From contig NZ_AEJC01000466.1 of NCBI RefSeq assembly GCF_000317595.1, positions 1 through 46,575 of the forward strand: a stretch of 46,575 bases of DNA, read 5' to 3'. Shown one piece after another: positions 20,550-28,931 of the stretch. The translations under genes and the position numbers were made by a program. The notes under the pieces are model-generated. The model ran no database searches and was not told the DNA's origin. It saw nothing but the letters and a program-made list of their open reading frames with translations. The first letter of the stretch is position 1. The number at the start of each line of letters is the position of its first letter. Origin of the DNA: Streptomyces ipomoeae 91-03. Lineage in GTDB: Bacteria; Actinomycetota; Actinomycetes; Streptomycetales; Streptomycetaceae.

Positions 20550-21959
20550 ACGCCAAACAGGCTTCGCCCGTTCTGCTTCGTACACTCCGGCCTTGGGGTT
20601 GCTGGCAGGCTCGATGACAATTACCACAAAGACTTCGCTGATGATGCTCTGTTGGCGCTCTAGGCCGATGTGATCCCACTCATCAGCAGCGGTCGTGACC
20701 TTCCTCTTCGTACGAACATGCTTGGCTGCCTGTGACTGAAGAAGTTTCTGTTCGTCCTCAAGCTCTTTGATCGAGGGGAAAACGATCGAACCAGACATCG
20801 CACCAGTACGGTAAGCGGTCATGAGCTCGGCTATCTTTGCCGTTACTTCATCGAGCCGCGATTGCCCCTCAAAGGGCTTCTCTTCTACGGCGTCGATCGG
20901 TTGACTGAGATACGCCAGCACCAAGGTGGTGATCTGTTTGTCGAGCTTGGGGCCGGATATAGCTACCCTGGCGCACCCACCAGCATCAACCGACTGACAG
21001 CTATAAGTGAAGTAGGTGTCCGTCTTGCGGGTGCGTACCATGCGGGAGCCACAGAGGCCACAGCGAAGAAACTTACTGAGAAGCGCCTTCGTTGGTTTCC
21101 GTCGCCGTCCAGGTTGAGCCTCAAGCTCCTTGCAGAGCGCCCGCCAGGTCGCCTCGTCTATCAGACCACCGTCCTGGCGCTGGATTGGATTTCCATCCGG
21201 TCCGATCAACAGTTCTTTACGGTAGACCGCAAGACCAGCAATACCTGGATCAACAAGGATTCGGCGTACCGAGTCACCATTTACCCGCCCTCCGCGTGCT
21301 GTCGTGATGCTCTTTGTTCGCCACTCATCAGCGATGGCTGTTGGACGCACGCCCGAGAACACATCCTCAATCGCTTTGAACGTGATCGCCGCCTTCTCCG
21401 GATTGATCGAGCCATCTTTGTTGCGGTAGAACGCCGGGTAGTTGCTGTAGATCTTTCCCTTCAACGCTTCGTCGCGGTAGAAGTCGGTGACCCGTTTCAC
21501 GGTCTTGGCACTTGACTGGTTAGCGACAGCGACCAATACGCGGGCAATAACCTGGGCGTCAGGGTCCGTGAGATCAATGGTCATTGAGGGCAGCCACAAT
21601 ACGGGCTTGGGGCGCCCCTCCTTGTAGTAGGCATGGCAGTACGCTTTGATGACCCGTTCCAGATCTCCGTTTTGCCGAAAGATGCGGTCGAGGTCCCATG
21701 CGGCTATGCCGTCGTTCTTGCCGTCGATGAAGTCCTGAAGCCATGCCTCGAAGTCGTCACGAAAGACTTCCGGCTTAAAGGCCGACTTGTCGTTGTCGAT
21801 GTAGTCGCGCGCCTTAACAGCGTCCCGTGACGTAATAAGTGGGTGGACTGTACGCAACTGTCGATCGATGCCAGGTGCCCGCTCTTCATCCGTATCGGAA
21901 ATGCGAGCATAAGGGGCGACCATCAAAGGCGAATTTGGTTCTGCATTGATCCTACTCAC
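20535..21959 (-). CDS. Large serine recombinase (integrase)
   Basis: The protein has 474 residues. The resolvase domain has the catalytic Ser21 in PYARISDTD, followed by GIDRQL and IAAWDLDRIFRQ. A recombinase domain follows (FRPTAIADEW-type region, here FSGVRPTAIADEW, with ILVDPGIAGLAVYRK). A zinc ribbon (LRCGLCGSRM and SCQSVDAGGCARV, about residues 300-335) and a C-terminal coiled region (IKELEDEQKLLQSQAAKHV) complete the large-serine-integrase layout. The start is GTG 21959; ATG 21923 is an alternative that would leave only eight residues before the catalytic Ser. It sits about 40 bases from the point where chromosomal GC and a broken ORF resume, so it is probably the enzyme that integrated the island. 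Confidence 0.9.
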   Translation of the reverse strand: MSRINAEPNSPLMVAPYARISDTDEERAPGIDRQLRTVHPLITSRDAVKARDYIDNDKSAFKPEVFRDDFEAWLQDFIDGKNDGIAAWDLDRIFRQNGDLERVIKAYCHAYYKEGRPKPVLWLPSMTIDLTDPDAQVIARVLVAVANQSSAKTVKRVTDFYRDEALKGKIYSNYPAFYRNKDGSINPEKAAITFKAIEDVFSGVRPTAIADEWRTKSITTARGGRVNGDSVRRILVDPGIAGLAVYRKELLIGPDGNPIQRQDGGLIDEATWRALCKELEAQPGRRRKPTKALLSKFLRCGLCGSRMVRTRKTDTYFTYSCQSVDAGGCARVAISGPKLDKQITTLVLAYLSQPIDAVEEKPFEGQSRLDEVTAKIAELMTAYRTGAMSGSIVFPSIKELEDEQKLLQSQAAKHVRTKRKVTTAADEWDHIGLERQQSIISEVFVVIVIEPASNPKAGVYEAERAKPVWRSPEQ

Positions 21960-21994
21960 AAGATCAATTTTATTACAAATGGGTAGTTATTAAA

Positions 21995-22078
21995 ATGTTC
22001 AGAGGTCTCAACGCGCATTGGACGGCGGCGACGATGGCGGAGGAGTTCGGACGGTTGCGCCTGGCGGCGGAGGGCTGA
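21995..22078 (+). pseudogene. 3' remnant of a chromosomal ORF at the island border
   Basis: From about 22000 the plus strand shows the codon bias of the chromosome and reads FRGLNAHWTAATMAEEF, then GRLRLAAEG and TGA at 22076-22078. Left of about 22000 the sequence is AT-rich island DNA. This looks like the end of a host gene cut by integration through the serine integrase. The family of the parent gene is not recognisable from 26 residues. The recombination point is probably within 21985-22010. Confidence 0.5.
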
Positions 22079-22111
22079 TCGCCGAGGGTGTGCCGGTGGA
22101 GGTCAGCGCTG

Positions 22112-22549
22112 TCAGGGTGGGGCGATCTCCGTTATCAGGGCGACGAGTTGGAACGGGAGTTCCTTGTCCCACTGGGAGACGCCGAGGGCTGTCCAGCGGC
22201 CGTCGGCCTGCCAGAGGTGGACGTCCGGGACGTGCGAGCTGAGGGGCCCCCAGGGCTCGGGTATGTCCTCACCCTCCAGGTACCGACTGGACACGCTCCA
22301 CAGGCTGAACACGTCCGGGGCTCCCCAGCGCTCGGTCAGCCGCTTCGACAGGGCGTCCCTTTCCGCCTCGTACTGCTCCTCGGTCTCCTCCCGGCGTGTG
22401 CCGTCGTCGTCCCAGAAGTCGGCGCTCGTCCGTAACTCGGCGACGTGATAACCGGGCCCGGCCGTGCCGACGTCGGACCGGCCGGGCTCCGCCGGGAAGT
22501 CCTCGGAGCACAGCCGGTCGATGACGGCGAGGTGCTGCGCGATGCTCAT
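22112..22549 (-). CDS. Conserved hypothetical protein
   Basis: This 145-residue soluble acidic protein is rich in Trp (FWDDDGT, FSLWSVSS, HLWQADGRW, SQWDKELPF). There is no signal peptide or membrane segment. Codon use is fully Streptomyces-like. It appears to be the first intact chromosomal gene right of the island, transcribed towards it. I know of no named family, although similar short proteins are common in Streptomyces. Confidence 0.65.
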   Translation of the reverse strand: MSIAQHLAVIDRLCSEDFPAEPGRSDVGTAGPGYHVAELRTSADFWDDDGTRREETEEQYEAERDALSKRLTERWGAPDVFSLWSVSSRYLEGEDIPEPWGPLSSHVPDVHLWQADGRWTALGVSQWDKELPFQLVALITEIAPP

Positions 22550-22690
22550 GCGTCCAGTAAAGCGGGCGCCTCTGACAATTGGCGGTGCGGCAGCGGCCCG
22601 CCGGGGTGGGTGAGGTCCACAGCGTGCGGTTCGTAGGGGGAGGTTGACGGGCGCGGAGCCGTCGTCGTCCTCGGCGAGCCGGGATCTTGG

Positions 22691-23413
22691 TCAGGCGTCC
22701 CGGCGTCGTACGCTCCACGCGCCCGCCGCGAGTGCGACCGCCGTCCAGATCGCGGTCACCGCCAGTCCGGTCCAGGAGCCCAGCGCGCTGTCGGACGTCT
22801 CGTGGAGGATCACCTGGCCCGCCTTGTCGGGCAGGAAGTCGGCGACGCCGCCGGTGGCTCCCCCGACGACGAAGGAGACGATGAGCAGGAACGGGACGAG
22901 GACGCTGAGAGTGGCCACGCCGCTGCGCAGGACGGCGGTCAGGCCGGCCGCGAACAGAGCCATCAGAGCGAGGTAGACACCGCAACCGACGGCGCCGCGC
23001 AGACCCTCGGCCGTCGAGATCCCGCTCGCCTTGTCACCCAGGACCGCCTTGCCGACGACGAGGCTCACGAACCCCGTGACCAGGCCGATGGCGAGGGCCG
23101 GTACGCCGATCGCGACCGTCTTGGCCGTGAACCACCGGCCCCGATGGGGTACGGCGGCCAGCGAGAGTCCGAGGGCGCCGCCGTGGAACTCCGACGAGAG
23201 GGCCGTCGTCCCGAAGGCGATCGCCGCGACCTGGCCGAAGTTGACGCCGAAGAAGGCGGCGTACAGCGGGTCGAAGTCGGTGCCGTCGGAGTCGAGTCCG
23301 GCGAGTGCGGAGAAGCATGCGGTGGCGAGGACCATCGCGAGGAGGGCCCAGGCCATCGACCGCAGGGTACGGATCTTGATCCACTCGGAGTGGAGGACGG
23401 GTGCGAACGCCAT
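22691..23413 (-). CDS. ABC-2 type transporter permease
   Basis: The protein has 240 residues and six predicted membrane helices, including SMAWALLAMVLATACFSALAG, QVAAIAFGTTALSSEF and LSVLVPFLLIVSFVVGG. The opening HSEWIKIRTLRSMAW is characteristic of Streptomyces ABC-2 permeases paired with drug or bacteriocin exporters. It starts two bases after the stop of the ATPase gene, so the two form an operon. The substrate is unknown. Confidence 0.88.
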   Translation of the reverse strand: MAFAPVLHSEWIKIRTLRSMAWALLAMVLATACFSALAGLDSDGTDFDPLYAAFFGVNFGQVAAIAFGTTALSSEFHGGALGLSLAAVPHRGRWFTAKTVAIGVPALAIGLVTGFVSLVVGKAVLGDKASGISTAEGLRGAVGCGVYLALMALFAAGLTAVLRSGVATLSVLVPFLLIVSFVVGGATGGVADFLPDKAGQVILHETSDSALGSWTGLAVTAIWTAVALAAGAWSVRRRDA

Positions 23414-23415
23414 GG

Positions 23416-24381
23416 TCAGGCCTCCTGGGGCTGGGCGGGGATGGCGGATGCGGAGGCGGTGAATTCGGCCTCCGCGGCCGTCAGATCGAGGTAGGCCTGC
23501 TCCAAGGTGCCCTCCTCGGCGGCGAGTTCGAGGACGGTCAGGCCCGCGCCGGAGGCGAGACGGCCGATGTCCTCCACGCGCGCGTCGTACACGATGGCGG
23601 TGGCGGAGGTGTCATGGCGTCCGTGCTCACGCTCGCCCAGGTCCGCCCGATGGCCGTGCCGGGCGAGGAGCTCGGCGAGCGCGTCGGGGTCGGTGGTGCG
23701 CACCCGTACGCGGGGCTGCACGCGCGCGTGGATGAACTCCCGCATGGGGGTGTCGGCGAGGAGACGGCCACGCCCGAGGACGATCAGGTGGTCGGCGAAG
23801 GAGGCCGTCTCGTTCATGAGGTGGCTGGAGACCAGGACGGTCCGGCCCTCGCGGGCGAGGCGGCGCAGCAACTCACGGATCCAGATGATCCCTTCGGGAT
23901 CCAGGCCGTTGGAGGGCTCGTCCAGCAGGACGACGGGTGGGTCGCCGAGCAGGGCCGCCGCGATGCCCAGGCGTTGCCGCATCCCCAGGGAGTAGGTCTT
24001 CACCCTGCGCCGTGCGACCGTCGTCAGGCCCGTCTCCTCCAGGACCTCGTCGACGCGGGTGAGCCGGATGCGGTTGCTCACCGCGAGTGCGCGCAGATGG
24101 TCGTGGGCGGTACGTGATCCGTGCGCGGCCTGTGCGTCGAGGAGGGCGCCCACCTGGCGGAGGGGTTCGTCGAGGGCGGTGTAGGCACGGCCGCCGATGG
24201 TGGTGGTGCCGGAGGTCGGCCGGTCCAGGCCGAGGACGAGCCGCATGGTGGTGGACTTTCCGGCACCGTTGGGGCCGAGGAAGCCGGTGACGCGGCCGGG
24301 TTCCACGCGGAAGGTGAGATGGTCCACGGCGCGGGTGGTGCCGTACTCCTTGGTGAGGTCCTGTACGTCGATGCTGGTCAT
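23416..24381 (-). CDS. ABC transporter ATP-binding protein
   Basis: The protein has 321 residues from ATG 24381; the long upstream frame overlaps the kinase gene and is not conserved. It has Walker A GPNGAGKST, the signature YSLGMRQRLG, Walker B VVLLDEPSNGLDPEG and the switch His in VLVSSHL. It energises the permease at 22691-23413. It is divergent from the histidine kinase gene, 108 bases away, so the two-component system may control this exporter, as in many actinobacterial drug-export loci. The substrate cannot be read from sequence. Confidence 0.92.
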   Translation of the reverse strand: MTSIDVQDLTKEYGTTRAVDHLTFRVEPGRVTGFLGPNGAGKSTTMRLVLGLDRPTSGTTTIGGRAYTALDEPLRQVGALLDAQAAHGSRTAHDHLRALAVSNRIRLTRVDEVLEETGLTTVARRRVKTYSLGMRQRLGIAAALLGDPPVVLLDEPSNGLDPEGIIWIRELLRRLAREGRTVLVSSHLMNETASFADHLIVLGRGRLLADTPMREFIHARVQPRVRVRTTDPDALAELLARHGHRADLGEREHGRHDTSATAIVYDARVEDIGRLASGAGLTVLELAAEEGTLEQAYLDLTAAEAEFTASASAIPAQPQEA

Positions 24382-24489
24382 GGGCCCAGCCTGGCCGTCG
24401 GCGCGGTGCCGGGGCCTCCCCCGCGGGTGGAGAGACTCTCCCCCGCTCGGGGGAGGCCCGTTGTCAGTGGCGGCTGGCACGATGACCGA

Positions 24490-25647
24490 ATGGCCCGCTT
24501 CCTGCGCCCGTTGACCCGGGGGACGACGTACACGCGCTTGCTGCACCTGTGGGTGCCGATGCTGGTCGTCAGCGTGTGGCTGTTCATCCTGCCCGCGTAT
24601 CCGTGGGTGCCCGCGCTGTTCCTGATCCCGGTCGGGCTGATCCCGGCCGTGCGGCTGGGCGAGGGCGTGCAGGCGCGGTTGCTGTTGACGCCTGGCGAGG
24701 AGGAGGAATCGGGGATCTCCGTGGCCCCGTCGGCCACCTGGCGGGACCGGTTCCGCACGGTGGTGTGGCTGGAGATCCGGATGGGACTCGGGTGGCTGGC
24801 CATATTCAGTACGGCCTGGCTGCCGATCGCCGCCTACGACCTGGCCGCACTCGCGCTCGGGCGGCCGATGACGGAGAGCCTCTACCTGACCATCACCGAG
24901 CCGCACTGGGCGTACGCCTTCCTCGTACCGCTCCCGCTCGTCCTGATGTACGCCGCCGTGGTCGGCCTCGGCGAACTGATCACCGCCGTCGCCCGAAGGC
25001 TCCTGGGACCCTCGGCGGCCGAGCGGCTGGCCACCCTGGAGGAGCGCACCGAGCAACTGCTCGAACGCAACCGCATCGCCCGGGAGTTGCACGACTCCAT
25101 AGGACACGCGCTGACCGTGGCGGTGGTGCAGGCGGGCGCGGCACGGGCGGCGGGCGACCCGGCGTTCACCGATCGGGCCCTGACCGCCATCGAGGACACC
25201 GGCCGGGCCGCCCTGGAGGACCTGGAGCGGGTGCTGGGTGTCCTCAGGGAGACCGGGCGGCCGGTGAACAGCCGGCCCACGCTGGTGGAGGCCGACCAGT
25301 TGCTGGAGTCCGCGCGCACCTCCGGCGCCACGGTCGACGCCGAGTTGTCCGGACCGCTGGAGTCCGTGCCCGGACCGGTGTCCCGCGAGGGTTACCGCAT
25401 CCTGCAGGAGTCCCTCACCAACGTGCTCAGGCATGCCGGCGGGGTCCCGGTCCAAGTCCGTGTCGCGGTCGCGGACGGCAACCTGGACCTTGAGGTCCGC
25501 AACCCCCTGACGGCCGAGATACCCGGGCCCGGCCGGGGCAGCGGGCTGCGCGGCATCCGCGAGCGGGCGGCACTGCTGGGCGGCCGGGCGGAGACGGGCC
25601 CGGACCGGGGCGAGTGGCAGGTACGCGTCGAACTGCCGTTGGGCTGA
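24490..25647 (+). CDS. NarL-type sensor histidine kinase
   Basis: The protein has 385 residues from ATG 24490. The N-terminal membrane region includes WVPMLVVSVWLFILPAYPWV, ALFLIPVGLIPAV, GWLAIFSTAWLPIAAYDLAA and YAFLVPLPLVLMYAAVVG. A short coiled segment leads to the HisKA_3 box with phospho-acceptor His201 (RIARELHDSIGHAL). The HATPase_c domain has the N-box-like LQESLTNVLRHAGG and the G-box GRGSGLRGIRERAALLGG. There is no extracytoplasmic sensor domain, so it may sense membrane stress or the neighbouring transporter. Its response regulator follows after a 28-bp tandem repeat. Confidence 0.9.
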   Translation: MARFLRPLTRGTTYTRLLHLWVPMLVVSVWLFILPAYPWVPALFLIPVGLIPAVRLGEGVQARLLLTPGEEEESGISVAPSATWRDRFRTVVWLEIRMGLGWLAIFSTAWLPIAAYDLAALALGRPMTESLYLTITEPHWAYAFLVPLPLVLMYAAVVGLGELITAVARRLLGPSAAERLATLEERTEQLLERNRIARELHDSIGHALTVAVVQAGAARAAGDPAFTDRALTAIEDTGRAALEDLERVLGVLRETGRPVNSRPTLVEADQLLESARTSGATVDAELSGPLESVPGPVSREGYRILQESLTNVLRHAGGVPVQVRVAVADGNLDLEVRNPLTAEIPGPGRGSGLRGIRERAALLGGRAETGPDRGEWQVRVELPLG

Positions 25648-25653
25648 GCCTTG

Positions 25654-25764
25654 TTCGGCCTGAGCTCTGATCCACACTGAGTTCGGCCTGAGCCCTGATC
25701 CACACTGAGTTCGGCCCGAGCTCTGATCCACGCCGAGTTCGGCCCGAGCTCTGATCTACGCTGG
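25654..25764 (+). repeat. Tandem repeat, 28-bp unit, four copies
   Basis: Units start at 25654, 25682, 25710 and 25738, each beginning TTCGGCC; the last is incomplete. They fill the gap between the kinase and response-regulator genes. The last unit carries TACGCT (25757-25762), a -10-like box seven bases before the regulator's ATG, while the other units have the degenerate form CCACACT or CCACGCC. Confidence 0.85.
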
Positions 25765-25768
25765 CCGG

Positions 25769-26434
25769 ATGCCGCCGATCACCGTTCTGCTTGTCGACGA
25801 CGAACCCCTCGTACGTGCCGGTCTGCGGGTCGTGTTGGAGGCGCAGCCGGACATCGAGGTCGTCGGGGAGGCGGCGGACGGGGCGGCGGTGATCCCGTTG
25901 GTGCGGCAACTGCGGCCGAGTGTCGTCGCCATGGACGTACGGATGCCGCTGCTGGACGGGATCGAGGCGACGCGGGCGGTGCTGCGGACCGTGCCCGAGC
26001 CGCCGAAGATCCTCGTGGTGACGACGTTCGAGAACGACGAGTACGTGTACGAGGCGCTGCGCGCGGGTGCCGACGGGTTCCTGCTGAAGCGGGCCCGGCC
26101 GGCCGAGATCGTGCACGCGGTGCGGCTGGTCGCCGAGGGCGAGTCACTGCTGTTCCCGGCCTCGATACGGCAGTTGGCCGCCGAGTACGGCGACGGGGGC
26201 GGCAACCGGGCGGCGCGTGCGGCCATGGAGCGGGCCGCGCTGACCGAACGCGAGGCGGAGGTGCTGCGGCTCATGGCCCGGGGGCTGTCGAACGCGGAGA
26301 TCGCCGCCCGGCTGATCGTCGGCTCGGAGACGGTGAAGTCGCACGTCAGCGCCGTACTGGCGAAGCTCGGGGCGCGGGACCGTACGCAGGCGGTGATCGC
26401 GGCGTACGAGTCGGGCTTCGTGGCACCCGGCTGA
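25769..26434 (+). CDS. NarL/LuxR-family response regulator
   Basis: The protein has 221 residues. The receiver domain has the acidic pair Asp10/Asp11, phospho-acceptor Asp56 in VVAMDVRMP and the conserved Lys in GFLLKRA. The C-terminal LuxR-type HTH is LTEREAEVLRLMARGLSNAE, then SETVKSHVSAVLAKLG. It is the partner of the kinase at 24490-25647. No ribosome site is visible, and a -10-like TACGCT lies just upstream, so a leaderless mRNA is possible in addition to readthrough from the kinase gene. Confidence 0.93.
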   Translation: MPPITVLLVDDEPLVRAGLRVVLEAQPDIEVVGEAADGAAVIPLVRQLRPSVVAMDVRMPLLDGIEATRAVLRTVPEPPKILVVTTFENDEYVYEALRAGADGFLLKRARPAEIVHAVRLVAEGESLLFPASIRQLAAEYGDGGGNRAARAAMERAALTEREAEVLRLMARGLSNAEIAARLIVGSETVKSHVSAVLAKLGARDRTQAVIAAYESGFVAPG

Positions 26435-26589
26435 GACGGGGCGGGCACGCTCTCGGCGACGCGGCCCGCCGAGGCCGCGGGTGATCGCGGTGGCGAAATC
26501 GTCGCAGGTCGGGTGAGACGGGCACTCGCCGGGGCTCGCCCTGACGAGTACCATCCGGCCAACACGCGCGCGAGCTGGGAGGACGGACG

Positions 26590-27744
26590 TTGGGGCTGAC
26601 CGGTGGGGATCCCTCTCTGCTCCGAAGAATCAACTCGGCGGTGGTCCTGCACGCGCTGCGGGCCACGGAACATGCGACGCTCACCGAGATCACGAGGGTT
26701 ACCGGGCTGTCCCGGCCCACGGTCGAGGGTGTCGTCGACGGGTTGGTCGCGGCCGGGCTGGTGGTCGAACAGGCCGCCGAGGAGGGTGCCGCCCGGCGGC
26801 AGGGGCGTCCCGCGCGGCGGTACCGGTTCCGGGCGGAGGCGGGCCATCTGCTGGGCGTGGACGTGGGCTCGCACCGGGTGAGCGCGCTCCTCGCTGACCT
26901 CGACGGACGGGTGCTGGGCTCGCTGTCCAAAGACGTCTCCGAGACGGCGACGGCGGACGAACGGCTGGAGCGGCTGCGCTCGACCGTGGCGGAGCTGCTG
27001 CGCAGGTCAGGTGTCTCCCGTGGTTCGCTGCGCGCCGTCGGCGTGGGGAGCCCCGGCATCGTCGAGGCCGACGGCACCGTACGGCTGGGCACGGCCCTGC
27101 CGGAGTGGACCGGCCTGAACCTGGGCGAGCGGCTGAACCGGTCCTTCAAGTGTCCGGTGCTGGTCGAGAACGACGCCAACGCCGCCGCGGTCGCCGAGCA
27201 CTGGAAGGGCGCGGCCACCGAGTCGGACGACGTGGTGTTCGTGCTGGCGGGACTGAGCCCGGGCGCCGGTTCCCTGATCGGTGGACGGCTGCACCGGGGG
27301 TACGGCGGCGCGGCCGGGGAGATCGGCGCGCTGCATCTGCTGGGCCGGGAGGCCACTCCGGAGGCGCTGCTGTCGACCACGGACGAGCCTCTGCATCCGC
27401 TCGACGAGCAGGCGGTCGCGGAGGTCTTCAAGCACGCGCGCGAGGGCGACGAACGGGCACGTGCTGCCGTCGGCCGTTTCATACAGCGACTCGTCCATGA
27501 CGTGGCGGCGCTCGTCCTCGCACTCGACCCCGAACTCGTGGTCGTCGGCGGCTGGGCGGCCGGCATCGACGACGTACTCGAACCGTTGCGGCAGGAGCTG
27601 GCCCGCTACTGTCTGCGCCCGCCCCGGGTGGCCCTCTCCCGGCTGGGTGAGGCGGCCGTCGCGATGGGCGCGCTGCGGCTGGCCCTCGACCACGTAGAGG
27701 AGCAACTGTTCGCGGTGGAGGGCACGGTCACGGCACGCCGCTGA
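26590..27744 (+). CDS. ROK-family transcriptional regulator
   Basis: The protein has 384 residues from TTG 26590, which has GGGAGGAC about seven bases upstream. The winged-helix domain (TLTEITRVTGLSRPTVEGVV, about residues 31-50) is followed by the sugar-kinase-like ROK domain: GVDVGSHRVSALLADLDG, then VLVENDANAAAVAEH and VVVGGWAAGIDDV. The usual zinc-binding CxCGxxGC motif of ROK proteins is absent; the region reads GGAAGEIGALHLLGREATPE. It is probably a repressor that responds to a sugar or sugar phosphate, though no sugar genes are adjacent. It converges on the GntR gene. Confidence 0.85.
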   Translation: MGLTGGDPSLLRRINSAVVLHALRATEHATLTEITRVTGLSRPTVEGVVDGLVAAGLVVEQAAEEGAARRQGRPARRYRFRAEAGHLLGVDVGSHRVSALLADLDGRVLGSLSKDVSETATADERLERLRSTVAELLRRSGVSRGSLRAVGVGSPGIVEADGTVRLGTALPEWTGLNLGERLNRSFKCPVLVENDANAAAVAEHWKGAATESDDVVFVLAGLSPGAGSLIGGRLHRGYGGAAGEIGALHLLGREATPEALLSTTDEPLHPLDEQAVAEVFKHAREGDERARAAVGRFIQRLVHDVAALVLALDPELVVVGGWAAGIDDVLEPLRQELARYCLRPPRVALSRLGEAAVAMGALRLALDHVEEQLFAVEGTVTARR

Positions 27745-27832
27745 GCCCGCGCGCCCGCGTGGGCCGACAGCGCTTCCCCTGCGGAGTCGGGGCCGTACCG
27801 GCACGCCGGTCGGCGCCGGAGCCCCGTCAAGA

Positions 27833-27862
27833 CGCCGCGCCCCGGATGACCGGGGCGCGGCG
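27833..27862. terminator. Bidirectional terminator between ROK and GntR genes
   Basis: Perfect 13-bp arms CGCCGCGCCCCGG (27833-27845) and CCGGGGCGCGGCG (27850-27862) with loop ATGA, placed between two convergent genes. Confidence 0.75.
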
Positions 27863-27952
27863 GGTGCGGCTCAGGTGTCACCGACTACGGCCGGTGTGGT
27901 GTTGCCGCCGACGTGGTCGTTGCGGCCGGTACGGCCGGCGTGATCGGCGGCT

Positions 27953-28714
27953 TCAGGACGCGCGGCGTTCCGGACCGTGGTCGATCTCGACTCCGCCCGA
28001 GTCACCGAAGGTCAGGCGGCATGTGTCAGCGCGATACGTGGCCAGGGAGACGGCCGCGGTGCGGCCCTGGGCGAAGAAGCGGGTCGTGACGACCAGGACG
28101 GGCGCGCCGGGCAGCCGGTCGAGTTCCTTGGCGTCGTCCGCGCGGGCCGAGCCCAACTCCACCGAGCGGTCCTGGCCCTCCAGCTCCAGACGCTGCAGTT
28201 CCCGCAGCACGGCACGCGCGCGTGCCGCACCGGAGGGCGCGTCTATGGCGGAGAGGGCGGGCACCGAGGCGGACGGGATGTAGAGCAGTTCGGCGGCGAC
28301 GGGCTGGCCGTGGGACATACGGGACCGGCGTACGACGTGCACCTGCTCGCCGTGCAGGCTCTCCAGCATGTCGGCGACCGCGGTGGGCGGGGCCGCCTCC
28401 GTGCAGTCCACGGCCTGCCAGGCGTCACCGATGGTGCCCGGCCAGGCGTGCTGCTCGCCGCCGACCGCGACCCCCACGCGCGGCGGGGCCACCGTGGTGC
28501 CGACGCCGCGCCGGCGCTGCAGCCTGCCCTCCAGTTCGAGCTGCTCCAGCGCCTGGCGGAGGGTCGCCCGGGCGACGCCGAAACGCGCCGCCAGGTCGCG
28601 TTCGTTGGGCAGGATCTCCCCCACCGAGAACTCCGAGTCCAATGCCTCGGTGAGCACGGTCTTCAGGTGCCAGTACTTAGGTTCCGGCACCGATTCCAGC
28701 TGCTGGGTCCCCAC
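27953..28714 (-). CDS. GntR-family (HutC type) transcriptional regulator
   Basis: The protein has 253 residues. The winged helix covers about residues 13-75 (YWHLKTVLTEALDSEFSVG, then FGVARATLRQALEQLELEGRL and GVGTTVAPPRV). A UTRA ligand-binding domain follows (VVRRSRMSHGQPVAAELLYI and VLVVTTRFFAQGRTAAVS). It resembles DasR-like regulators in layout but is not DasR itself by its N-terminus. A DasR-like palindrome (28815-28828) lies about 100 bases upstream, which suggests autoregulation and an amino-sugar or similar effector. No metabolic operon is adjacent. Confidence 0.88.
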   Translation of the reverse strand: MGTQQLESVPEPKYWHLKTVLTEALDSEFSVGEILPNERDLAARFGVARATLRQALEQLELEGRLQRRRGVGTTVAPPRVGVAVGGEQHAWPGTIGDAWQAVDCTEAAPPTAVADMLESLHGEQVHVVRRSRMSHGQPVAAELLYIPSASVPALSAIDAPSGAARARAVLRELQRLELEGQDRSVELGSARADDAKELDRLPGAPVLVVTTRFFAQGRTAAVSLATYRADTCRLTFGDSGGVEIDHGPERRAS

Positions 28715-28814
28715 CCTGTCCTCCGCTGCTTCGCCGTGGCCCGGCGGCGTTTTTAGCGCCCTTGTTTATTAAAGGTTGTTGCACTTTCTTGCGACCATAG
28801 GCCTGCCCCCACTC

Positions 28815-28828
28815 TTGGTCAAGACCAA
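28815..28828. promoter_or_regulatory. DasR-like palindromic operator
   Basis: TTGGTCAAGACCAA has 6-bp arms around AA. It resembles the GntR/HutC-type site known for DasR (core GGTCTAGACC). It lies upstream of the GntR gene and downstream of the sigma-factor gene's stop, so control of the GntR gene is most likely. Confidence 0.55.
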
Positions 28829-28931
28829 TCCACCAACCCTCGGGCAACCGAGAGCCCGGGCGCGGCACGGCGTTCACCGGGGCATCACCGGAGGGTCCGG
28901 CGGCCTCCTGGGACCGCCGGGGCACGGCCTC

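Noticed and set aside
24121..24489. N-terminal extension of the histidine kinase frame to 24121
   Set aside because: It overlaps the ABC ATPase gene on the other strand and lacks membrane or sensor features; ATG 24490 starts the conserved protein.
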